From JAUIKM01 sp964445695 (lineage in GTDB: Bacteria > Bacteroidota > Ignavibacteria > Kapaibacteriales > UBA7675), in the NCBI GenBank assembly GCA_964445695.1, contig CAYULF010000025.1:1-64000 (forward strand): DNA of 64,000 nt. Reading direction: 5' to 3'. The position numbers and the translations under genes were made by a program. Shown here in pieces: positions 57,501-64,000 of this stretch (its first letter is position 1; every line of letters starts with the position of its first letter). The notes under the pieces were generated by a model. The model was given only the letters and a program-made list of their open reading frames with translations. It did no database searches and was not told where the DNA came from.

Positions 57501-58411
57501 ACGTTCATCCAGTCGTCTCCGTGGAACCAGGCGTGACGCGAGGCGTCGGCCTGCAGACCGGTCGGGTTGTCGAGTCGCTCGCCGTCGAGGATGACACGGA
57601 CGGTGTTTTCGAAATCTTCGCTGCTGATCTCGACGTGCAGATCGCTCGTGCCGTCCCAGTTGAATGCCGTGTGGAAGAACAGTTCGTTGGCGGCGGTACT
57701 GCCGAGCGTCACGGGACTGTCGTAGACTTCCTGCCAGCCGTCGTCGATGCCGTCCGTCTGCGGTTCACCGGTCGCGGCGCGCAGGCGGACTTTGACGTGG
57801 ATCTCGCGATCGGGAGTTCCGGCGGGCAGTTTGATTGCGCCGATGTTGCCGGCCTGCAGACCGGCGGCGGTCAATTCCGCGGCAGTCCACAGATAGATGC
57901 TGCGTGCCGTCATGCCGTCGCCCGGCAGCGTCCAGATGTCTTCCGCGCTGCGCTCGCCCGTTGAGTGGTACGAGCCGGCAAAAGCTCCTTCAACTTTGGT
58001 ATATGGCAACTGGCGCATCGTCACGCTTGGTGTGCGCGTGAAGTCAAACGCGTCGCGCGCGGCGCCGTCAACGGTAAAGCTGGGCTGCGTGAAACGCGTG
58101 GAATCCAGCGTTCCGCTGGAGTCGATAATTTCTGTGTTTGTGATGTAGTCCCACTCGCCGCAGGGAAAGTCGTCGGCGGTGGTGGCCTGGTCGCATTTGA
58201 GCGTGTAGTGCATCAGAACGCGCTCCCAGGACTGATCGGCTGCGGGAAACTCAAAGGTGCCGGAGCGTTTGGTGATATCGTCAAACGTCAATGTCTGGAC
58301 TATCACGGATTCGGGCCGGAACTCCGGGCCTTCGGCCAACAGCGGCCCGGCTATCACAGCGGCGACGACGGCCAGCGTCGCGATGCGAACAATGGGAAAG
58401 CACGATTGCAT
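54584..58411 (-). CDS. T9SS-secreted PNGase F-related protein with LamG insert
   Basis: 1275-residue exported protein. Signal peptide to about residue 27. An N-terminal PNGase F-like domain contains FEFPAADQSWERVLMHYTL and CGEWDYITN, matching the conserved CxEWD region. A LamG/ConA-like domain follows at about 290-490 (WDNGQVYWDAGN, WNYWAFTKD, GGIDEFMVFDVALTQAEV). The second PNGase F-type domain contains ISGHGFGGPTQCGEFC, VNGEMAFEWLVWKECG and GGTWLFDRAGWCPGE. The tail includes a MSP/ASPM-like beta domain and a T9SS sorting domain (VEPNPVEDAAALVY, ISIVNALGVEVMHL, LANGAYFVVL). Probably a secreted deglycosylating or glycan-binding protein; activity depends on residues I cannot verify. GGAGTT precedes the ATG. 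Confidence 0.9.
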   Translation of the reverse strand: MQSCFPIVRIATLAVVAAVIAGPLLAEGPEFRPESVIVQTLTFDDITKRSGTFEFPAADQSWERVLMHYTLKCDQATTADDFPCGEWDYITNTEIIDSSGTLDSTRFTQPSFTVDGAARDAFDFTRTPSVTMRQLPYTKVEGAFAGSYHSTGERSAEDIWTLPGDGMTARSIYLWTAAELTAAGLQAGNIGAIKLPAGTPDREIHVKVRLRAATGEPQTDGIDDGWQEVYDSPVTLGSTAANELFFHTAFNWDGTSDLHVEISSEDFENTVRVILDGERLDNPTGLQADASRHAWFHGDDWMNVPVEAFETLNEAVTIMFWQYGDPAIQPQNNYTFEGRDAAGNRVLNVHLPWDNGQVYWDAGNAGTGAYDRIQKQANEADFEGRWNYWAFTKDVSTGEMKIYLNGELWHSGTGMTRGFAPIAEFRLGGAVNGGGNYDGGIDEFMVFDVALTQAEVRTLMHQNIEGAAAPASALRVHYPFNDRDGRARDASPNGYDVINFTSTQMLAPRATDLTWGFRRTSVRPIISFGAGDAAATSGPAVRTYAETNDVVRLSYFVNNYEGRQVPLDAEDHPGTPDQIDYVYPAGVYTYTYDADGNKIDSTMVPSDDKVTRSNLIYFSPIVRYEIGRYITPYGIGLDLGPEGVTWIYDVTDFAPLLHDYVWLRAHNNQELIDLKFEFIPGTPARDVVSVNNLYDGRPSYKALADDEVAQAQTITPRPDAEMWKLRTIISGHGFGGPTQCGEFCQRDFNYMVNGEMAFEWLVWKECGSAPIHPQGGTWLFDRAGWCPGEIVDMAEHDLTPYLSAGNPIDLDFGIEHYSPNDPEGNWDVSSQLVSYGAPNHQVDAALEQIIAPSDWELNSRFNPICGAPIVRIKNGGEQNLTSVDIEYGVRGGNKATYTWTGDLAFLATEDVILPLFDWGAWEGENIFEVKLSNPNGTADEYTNNDAHFSHFETVPVFAPELEVNLRTNNNAAQQYSWTLRKADGTLVGEASNLQDNRLYTSEFVLEEGCYEFELINREGYGLDFWFLRDQLGTGGLQFTSLGQVVQSFDPDFGNFTRMQFQVGNQPGISVSKDTLDYGMVPVGETRELSVDITPANELGLVVSDISIPSISRRFEIVSVSPSLDNGDVELAFGETMTVTVKFEPTNESSVAADLRIRSNDSRFSTKRVVLMGNQIPTSVGNPAYDTPVNAFISVEPNPVEDAAALVYTLESPIQVATRISIVNALGVEVMHLDEGLRGFGEYTLPLNTTGLANGAYFVVLRAGATTLTQSMVVRR

Positions 58412-58807
58412 TAATAACTCCGAATTCAGGTTGAAGCAATTATCTGTCTTGCATGGATATGTCGGGGCCCGCTCTACAGTGGGCCGCGCGTGCCGATGCG
58501 GCCGAACGATTGGAAGTGAAGTGCGTGGTCCGGCCCGGGCCGTTCGTCGGTGCCCCAGTTCATAATAATTCGACGGCGGCGGCATCCAACATCAGCGGAC
58601 GAGAAAGTACGAAATTTTCGGCTTTGTCGGCGGCGGAAAGCCTACCGCGGCGGACAATGCGCGACGGGCCGGAATCAGGCGCTCAAAGCGGCCGGGAAAG
58701 CGGGCGGGCGCATTGCGCGGCGCAGACAAGTAAAAATTGTACTAAATTCCGCCCAGGTAGTTCCGGCTGCGCTGCCGGCAATTCCATCCACCCAAACCTG
58801 AAAACAC
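58412..58807. other. Divergent intergenic region
   Basis: Non-coding stretch between the minus-strand PNGase F-like gene and the plus-strand transporter gene. Promoters for both must lie here; no specific operator was found. Short Arg/Ala-rich frames are not supported. Confidence 0.4.
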
Positions 58808-60337
58808 ATGAGTTCCTCTTCCGCGCAGGGCGGCGGCATCACCCGTCGCCTGCTGTCATTCGTTGAAAACGCCGGCAATCGCCTGCCGGACCCGGTGACC
58901 TTGTTCGCCGCGCTCACGCTGCTCGTCATGCTCATTTCCTGGATTGCCGCGGCGCAGTCGCTCAGCGTCACACATCCCGGCACGGGCGAGGAAATCAGCG
59001 CCATCAACCTGTTTTCGACCGAAAACATTCGACGGCTTTTTGTTGAGATGCCCAAAACCTTTGCGGGCTTCCCCCCGCTCGGCCTGGTGCTCGTCGCCAT
59101 GCTCGGCATCGGCGTAGCCGACAAAACCGGGCTGATCGCCACGGCGCTGAAAGGATTCATGAGCAAGGTGCCGGCCTCGCTGGTAACGGCGGCTCTGGTG
59201 CTGGCCGGTATTATGTCCAGCCTGGCGGCGGACGCCGGCTACGTAGTAGTGATTCCCCTGGGTGCGGTGCTGTTCCACCGAGTTGGACGACATCCGATCG
59301 CGGGCCTGGCGGCGGCTTTTGCCGGCGTTTCGGGCGGATTTTCCGCCAACCTGCTGCTGACCGCGCTGGACCCCCTGCTGGCCGGATTCACGCAATCGGC
59401 CGCTCAGCTTATCAACCCGGACTACGTCGTCAGCGCCACGTCGAACTACTACCTGATGATCGCGCTGACGCCGATCCTGACGCTGACCGGCGTGCTCGTG
59501 ACGGAGAAAATCGTTGAAAAACACCTGGGCGCGTATACGCCGCCGGCGGACCTGGAAGAGGAAAGCACGGAAATTTCCGCGAACGAAAGCCGCGGGCTAA
59601 CGGCCGCAATTATTGCAGGCCTGCTGACGGTAGGCGCACTGGCGCTGCTGGTTGTACCCGAGGGTGCGCCGCTGCGCGACGCCGCCGGTGAATTTGGCCC
59701 CTTTTATTCCAGCATCGTGGCGCTGATGCTCTTTGTCTTTTTCATTCCTGGGCTGGTCTACGGCATCGTCACCAAACAGATCAAGCGCGACCGCGACGTG
59801 GCGGGCATGACGGCGGAGTCGATGTCGGACATGGGCGCGTACATCGTGCTTGCTTTTGTGGCGGCGCACTTTATCGCGATGTTCAGCTGGTCCAACCTGG
59901 GTTCGATCGTTGCAATCAGCGGAGCCAATTTCCTGGAGAGCATTGGGTTTACAGGCATCCCGCTGCTGATCACCTTTATTCTGGTGGCGGCGGTCATCAA
60001 TCTATTTGTCGGCAGCGCCTCGGCCAAATGGGCGATCATGGCGCCGATTTTCGTTCCGATGCTTATGCAACTTGGTTATGCGCCGGAGCTGACGCAGGCG
60101 GCCTATCGCATCGGCGATTCGGTGACGAACATCCTGACGCCGCTGCTGCCCTACTTCCCGCTGATCATCATTTTTGCGCGCAAATACGACCGCGAGACGG
60201 GCATCGGCACGATTCTCTCGGCGATGACGCCCTACTCGATCGCCTTCGGGCTGGTCGGGATTGCGGTGCTGATTGTCTGGATACTGCTGGGCCTGCCGCT
60301 TGGTCCCGAGGGCCCGCTGCACTACAACCCTTCGTAA
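58808..60337 (+). CDS. AbgT-family transporter
   Basis: 509-residue integral membrane protein of the AbgT family (p-aminobenzoyl-glutamate uptake or sulfonamide efflux). Begins with the characteristic FVENAGNRLPDPVTLFAALTLLVMLISW. It carries MAAALGIGVADKTGLIA-like and AADAGYVVVIPLGAVLFHRVGRHPIAGLAAAFAGVSGGFSAN-type family stretches, then VGSASAKWAIMAPIFVPM and a TPLLPYFPLIIIFA region near the end. About a dozen hydrophobic helices are visible. Transport substrate is unknown. The stop lies inside a hairpin. Confidence 0.92.
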   Translation: MSSSSAQGGGITRRLLSFVENAGNRLPDPVTLFAALTLLVMLISWIAAAQSLSVTHPGTGEEISAINLFSTENIRRLFVEMPKTFAGFPPLGLVLVAMLGIGVADKTGLIATALKGFMSKVPASLVTAALVLAGIMSSLAADAGYVVVIPLGAVLFHRVGRHPIAGLAAAFAGVSGGFSANLLLTALDPLLAGFTQSAAQLINPDYVVSATSNYYLMIALTPILTLTGVLVTEKIVEKHLGAYTPPADLEEESTEISANESRGLTAAIIAGLLTVGALALLVVPEGAPLRDAAGEFGPFYSSIVALMLFVFFIPGLVYGIVTKQIKRDRDVAGMTAESMSDMGAYIVLAFVAAHFIAMFSWSNLGSIVAISGANFLESIGFTGIPLLITFILVAAVINLFVGSASAKWAIMAPIFVPMLMQLGYAPELTQAAYRIGDSVTNILTPLLPYFPLIIIFARKYDRETGIGTILSAMTPYSIAFGLVGIAVLIVWILLGLPLGPEGPLHYNPS

Positions 60338-60361
60338 GTCTATTCGAATCATAGACTTACG
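60333..60361 (+). other. Inverted repeat overlapping the abgT-family stop codon
   Basis: CGTAAGTCTAT and ATAGACTTACG form a perfect 11-bp stem with a 7-nt loop (TCGAATC). The TAA stop of the transporter gene is within the left arm. There is no T run after it, so it may be an mRNA-end stabilising hairpin or a weak terminator. Confidence 0.7.
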
Positions 60362-60381
60362 GGATCGCTGACAAACGGGAA

Positions 60382-60414
60382 AGTCAGAGAGCGCACCGCA
60401 GGTGAACGCGATCT
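60382..60414 (+). repeat. 33-nt intergenic repeat, copy 2
   Basis: Second copy of the stretch at 45280-45312 (AGTCAGAGAGCGCACCG to GAACGCGATCT), with two mismatches. It also lies between convergent genes, here the AbgT transporter and a hybrid histidine kinase. Confidence 0.75.
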
Positions 60415-60426
60415 TGCGCGCAGCGC

Positions 60427-62850
60427 TCAGATAGTGAATTCGTACTCTTCGGAGATCCAGCGCGCCAGTGTTTGCGCCAGGGCGGCCTTGCGGAGAGGTT
60501 TGGCCAGGTAGTCGTCCATGCCGGCGTCCAGGCACTTCTCGCGGTCGCCGGCCATTGCGTTGGCGGTGAGCGCCACGATCGGCACGCTTTTGCGGGAGGA
60601 GTTCAGTTTGCGGATTTCACCCGTCGCCGCATACCCGTCGAGCACGGGCATCTGGCAATCCATCAAAACCAGGTCGTAGCTGGTACGGCTGACGGCTTGC
60701 ACCGCTTCGCGGCCGTTGTCCGCCACATCGGTTTTACAGCCCAGTGCGGCCAGGAGTTTGACGGCGATTTTCTGGTTGACGACGTTGTCCTCCGCCACGA
60801 GGACGTGCGGCTGGCTGCTGAGGCGCGACTCGGCCATGGAACGCTCCGTGACGATCTGGCGGTCGACGCCGCTTTCCGCGCCCATCACCATCGTAATGCA
60901 TTCGTAGAGTGCCTGCTGACGCACGGGTTTGGTCATATAACCATGCATACCGCTGTTGCCCGCGCGCACTTCCATGCCGGTGCCGCCGATGGACGTGATC
61001 ATGATCATGCGCGGCATGCCGTAACGCGCCTCCGCGGCGACCATTGATGCAATTTCCAGGCCGTCCATATTCGGCATCATGTGATCGAGCAACACCAGGT
61101 CAAAGGGCATTCCGGCGGCGGCGGCGTCCTCCAGCATTTTGAGCGCCTGAACGCCGTCGGTGGCTTCGGCGCACTCGACGGACCACTTGCCCAGGAAGTA
61201 ATTCACCACGCGGCGGTTGGTTTTGTTGTCGTCGACAATCAGCGCGCTGATGCCTTCAAAACTGCGTTTGAACTGTTTTTCGACGGGCGTGGACGAGCCG
61301 AGGGGCAGCTCCAGCGTGAACCAGAAGGTGCTGCCTTTGCCGAGCGTGCTGTTGACGCCGATGGAGCCTTCCATGGCTTCGACCAGTTTGCCGGAGATGG
61401 CCAGGCCCAGACCCGTGCCGCCGTATTTGCGCGTGGTAGAGCCGTCGGCCTGCGTAAAAGCCTTGAAGACGCGCTCCAGATTGTGCTCGGCGATGCCGAT
61501 GCCGGTGTCGTGCACCTCAAAACGCATACTCGCGCGGCCGTCGCTTTCGCGCAGCAGATCCACATTGATAAAGACTTCGCCTCCTTCGGCGGTGAACTTG
61601 ACGGCGTTGCCGGTCAGATTCATCAGAATCTGCTTGAGGCGCACCGGGTCGCCGATGACTTTGTGCGGAACGTCGGAGTGAATCAGGCAGGCGAGTTCGA
61701 CGCCTTTGTTCTGGGCGCGATGTCCAAGCAGTTGAGCGACTTCCTCGACGACGTAGCGCAGGTCGAACTCAACGGATTCGAGTTGCAGGCGTCCGGCTTC
61801 GATCTTGGAGAAATCGAGAATTTCATTGATGATCTCAAGCAGCGTCTCGCTGGACTTGAGTGCGATGGTCAGGCAGTCGCGCTGCTCGTGGTTCAGGTCG
61901 GATTCCTGCACGAGTTCGAGCATGCCCATGACGCCGTTGAGGGGCGTGCGGATTTCGTGGCTCATGTTGGCCAGGAATTCGGACTTGGCCTGGGCGGCGC
62001 GCAGGGCTTCGTCGCGCGCGCGCTGCAGCTCGGCATTTTTTGCCAACAGGTGTTCTTCCGACTCCGCCAGGTTCTGCTGCATGGTTTTGAGCGCGGCCAG
62101 CAGCTTGCCGATTTCGTCGCTCGTCTGGACTTCTATCTCGGCCGTATAGTCGCCGCGGCTGACGCTTTCGGCGATGCCGATGGCCTTGGCTACGCGGCGC
62201 GAGACCCAGTGATCGAATGCCCAGAGGTAAAGGGCGCTGCCCAGGAGCACCAGGACGATACTGCCGATCAGCACGTAGCGCTCGATGGCGGCGGACTGCG
62301 CTTCTACTTTGCGCACGTCGCTGATGCCTTTGGACTGGATCAGCTCAACCAGGTCGTCCATCAGATCGGTCGGACGCCGGTCGATGCCGCGCACGGCCGC
62401 GTCCGCCTGCAAGTGCGGCGCCGTTTCGGTCGGGTCGAATTTTTCGAGGGCCTGCATGTAACGCTCGGCCAGGTACTTGTGCTGGTCCAGAAATTCCGTC
62501 GCGATACCAAGCGCTTCGGGGTGATCCTGCAGCATGTCCAGCAGATTGGTCACCAGATCGCGCGTGCGTTCCTCTTCCTGGCGAAACTGGCGCAAATACT
62601 TGTCGAACATTTCCTGTTCGTGGCCGCGCAGCAGGACGTTTTTCCATTCCTGCACCTGCTTTTTGAAGTGGACCTGGGCGCGCAGCACTGTGCCGATGCG
62701 CCGCGACGTCGAGTCTTTGGTGCGCGTGAGCGTCTGCGCACTGTTGTGGTACAGACTGCGACTGAACAGGCCGACGCAGAACAGTACGCCGGCAAAGGCG
62801 GTAAACAGGATTATCGTCTTGGTACGAACGGTCAATGCGGCGAAGGTCAT
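60427..62850 (-). CDS. Hybrid sensor histidine kinase with two receiver domains
   Basis: 807-residue hybrid kinase. Two membrane helices (about 12-30 and 193-212) flank a helical, probably four-helix-bundle sensor domain; a HAMP domain follows (about 213-262) with a coiled coil. The DHp domain has ANMSHEIRTPLNG with His298. The ATPase domain shows LMNLTGNAVKFT, HDTGIGIAE and GGTGLGLAIS. Two receivers follow: one with LIVDDNKTN and LVLLDHMMPNMDG, one with VLVAEDNVVN and LVLMDCQMPVLDG, both with intact Asp and KP. No Hpt domain is in the chain. ATG 62850 with GGGGAG just upstream is preferred over a GTG two codons earlier. Confidence 0.95.
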   Translation of the reverse strand: MTFAALTVRTKTIILFTAFAGVLFCVGLFSRSLYHNSAQTLTRTKDSTSRRIGTVLRAQVHFKKQVQEWKNVLLRGHEQEMFDKYLRQFRQEEERTRDLVTNLLDMLQDHPEALGIATEFLDQHKYLAERYMQALEKFDPTETAPHLQADAAVRGIDRRPTDLMDDLVELIQSKGISDVRKVEAQSAAIERYVLIGSIVLVLLGSALYLWAFDHWVSRRVAKAIGIAESVSRGDYTAEIEVQTSDEIGKLLAALKTMQQNLAESEEHLLAKNAELQRARDEALRAAQAKSEFLANMSHEIRTPLNGVMGMLELVQESDLNHEQRDCLTIALKSSETLLEIINEILDFSKIEAGRLQLESVEFDLRYVVEEVAQLLGHRAQNKGVELACLIHSDVPHKVIGDPVRLKQILMNLTGNAVKFTAEGGEVFINVDLLRESDGRASMRFEVHDTGIGIAEHNLERVFKAFTQADGSTTRKYGGTGLGLAISGKLVEAMEGSIGVNSTLGKGSTFWFTLELPLGSSTPVEKQFKRSFEGISALIVDDNKTNRRVVNYFLGKWSVECAEATDGVQALKMLEDAAAAGMPFDLVLLDHMMPNMDGLEIASMVAAEARYGMPRMIMITSIGGTGMEVRAGNSGMHGYMTKPVRQQALYECITMVMGAESGVDRQIVTERSMAESRLSSQPHVLVAEDNVVNQKIAVKLLAALGCKTDVADNGREAVQAVSRTSYDLVLMDCQMPVLDGYAATGEIRKLNSSRKSVPIVALTANAMAGDREKCLDAGMDDYLAKPLRKAALAQTLARWISEEYEFTI

Positions 62851-63224
62851 TTCCACTCCCCGAATCAGGCAATGCTCTCCGGCGGCCTGCGCCGGTGTTG
62901 TGTCTTGGTCGTGATAGTCGGCCCGGAGTGCGCCGTGAAAGTGGTTCCTTTCCTCCCGCGGCCGTTGCGCCTTTTGTGTTGTGCCGATGTCGGATCGATC
63001 CCAGTACTCGCTGCCAATTCGTTGTGTTTGCCGACATCCCGGTGCACGCCGAAAATTACGGCGCGAAATGCTACCGGAATTTTAAATTTCTGTGAACTAC
63101 GCAGCGCTCAAGGCGTACCGACACGCAATCGAATGAACGCGCGTTAACAAAATGGACTGAGAATATTGCGGGAGGTACGTCGACGTTGTCCCGCGAAACC
63201 TTACCCGGAAAAGGAGCAAATCAC
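62851..63224. other. Divergent intergenic region before the aldo/keto reductase
   Basis: Non-coding stretch between the hybrid kinase (minus) and the aldo/keto reductase (plus). I see no gene; promoters for both directions are expected here. Confidence 0.4.
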
Positions 63225-64000
63225 ATGCGGTATAAACTGTTCGGGCGCAGCGGACTGCGCGTCTCTGAATTGTGCCTGGGCACAATGACCTTCGGCGAGG
63301 AGTGGGGCTGGGGCGCCGACCAGAAAGAAAGCCGGCGCATCTTCGACACCTTCGTCGAAGCCGGCGGCAACTTCTTCGACACGGCCAACCGCTACACGGA
63401 AGGCACGAGCGAACGCTATCTGGGCGAGTGCATTCAGTCTGACCGCGAGCGCTACGTGGTGGCCACCAAATACACGCTGCACACGCGGCGCGACGAGGTC
63501 AACAGCAACGGCAATCATCGCAAGAATATGATGCAGGCGCTGAACAACAGCCTTCGCCGCCTCGGCACGGACTACATCGACGTCTACTGGCTGCACGCCT
63601 GGGACTTCACGACGCCCGAAGACGAAGTGATGCGCGCGCTGGACGACATGGTGCGCGCCGGCAAAATCATGTACATCGGCATTTCCGACACGCCCGCATG
63701 GATCGTCTCGCGCTGCAATACGCTGGCCGAGCTGCGCGGATGGACGCAATTCGTCGGCCTGCAGATAGAATACAGCCTGATCCAGCGCACGCCGGAACGC
63801 GACCTGCTGCCGATGGCGCGGGCTTTCGACATGGCGGTGACGCCCTGGGCGGTTCTCGGCGGCGGCGTGCTGACCGGCAAGTACGGCAGCCGCAGCGATC
63901 GCGCCGGACGACTCGGCGAAGAAAGCACACGCCTGAGCGACCGCAACCTGGGTATCGCCCGCACCGTAGTGGACGTGGCCGCGGAAATCGGCTGCAAACC
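63225..64000 (+). CDS. Aldo/keto reductase (3' end outside window)
   Basis: Partial gene, first about 258 codons, of an NAD(P)-dependent aldo/keto reductase. Starts MRYKLFGRSGLRVSELCLGTMTFG. The catalytic tetrad residues are visible: Asp and Tyr in FFDTANRYTEG, Lys in VVATKY, His in DVYWLHAWD. Further family segments are RLGTDYID, YIGISDTPAW and LQIEYSLIQRTPERDLLPMARAF. AAGGAG eight bases before the ATG is a strong ribosome site. Substrate unknown. The reading frame is open to the end of the window, so the C-terminus is missing here only because of the window edge. Confidence 0.93.
   Translation, partial: MRYKLFGRSGLRVSELCLGTMTFGEEWGWGADQKESRRIFDTFVEAGGNFFDTANRYTEGTSERYLGECIQSDRERYVVATKYTLHTRRDEVNSNGNHRKNMMQALNNSLRRLGTDYIDVYWLHAWDFTTPEDEVMRALDDMVRAGKIMYIGISDTPAWIVSRCNTLAELRGWTQFVGLQIEYSLIQRTPERDLLPMARAFDMAVTPWAVLGGGVLTGKYGSRSDRAGRLGEESTRLSDRNLGIARTVVDVAAEIGCK

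Noticed and set aside
55235..57964. A 909-codon open frame antisense to the PNGase F-like gene
   Set aside because: No domain or ribosome site; the opposite strand carries clear PNGase F and LamG motifs. Same explanation applies to long antisense frames over htpG, the AAA+ gene and the hybrid kinase.

Overview
The window looks like chromosomal DNA of a moderately GC-rich bacterium of the FCB group (Bacteroidota/Chlorobiota/Rhodothermota-like, possibly Ignavibacteria- or Kapabacteria-like). The main evidence is six secreted proteins that end in type IX secretion system (T9SS) C-terminal sorting or FlgD-like domains. Supporting evidence is a secreted 'asparagine synthetase B'-labelled family and a PNGase F-related T9SS protein, both typical of that group. 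No T9SS machinery, phage, transposase or CRISPR array is visible. Exact phylum is inference.

Layout. 0.5-9.2 kb: htpG, a cysteine-rich tandem-repeat exported protein, a GNAT-like protein, purF and a TolB-like lipoprotein with a His-rich tail. This ends at a bidirectional terminator facing a minus-strand operon (13.2 to 8.3 kb) that encodes a secreted 'AsnB-like' protein, a VWA protein, a MoxR/chelatase-type AAA+ ATPase and a TIGR01777 epimerase. 13.6-22 kb (plus): an OmpA/PD40 envelope protein, aspS-dapD-M16 peptidase, a membrane protein and an FSA-type transaldolase. 22-28 kb: a PolB-like exonuclease, an anchored LamG protein, uppP, a lipoprotein cyclophilin, a DUF3108 protein and a glycosyltransferase.

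28-43 kb (minus) is the distinctive accessory region. It is a run of five exported proteins: a 2231-residue beta-helix/PMP-like giant, a protein with dockerin-like and cohesin-like segments, a second cohesin-like protein, a 1017-residue protein and a small T9SS protein. A TPR protein and tRNA-Arg lie upstream and a glycosyltransferase is coupled downstream. Together they look like a cell-surface or adhesion structure.

43.9-64 kb: DUF4234/DUF2752 pair, dut, a sensor kinase, gmd, yraN, ruvA, a HisA-family protein that has lost its catalytic residues, and a PAS-'kinase'-REC protein whose phosphoacceptor His is Gln. Then come tRNA-Asn, a MoeB-rhodanese fusion, a PNGase F-like T9SS protein with a LamG insert, an AbgT transporter, a hybrid kinase with two receivers, and an aldo/keto reductase cut by the window end.

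The strongest candidates for new biology are the surface-protein cluster, the cysteine repeat protein, the degenerate HisA homologue beside ruvA, the pseudo-histidine kinase after it, and a 33-nt intergenic repeat seen twice between convergent genes. All domain calls are by reading, not by database search.
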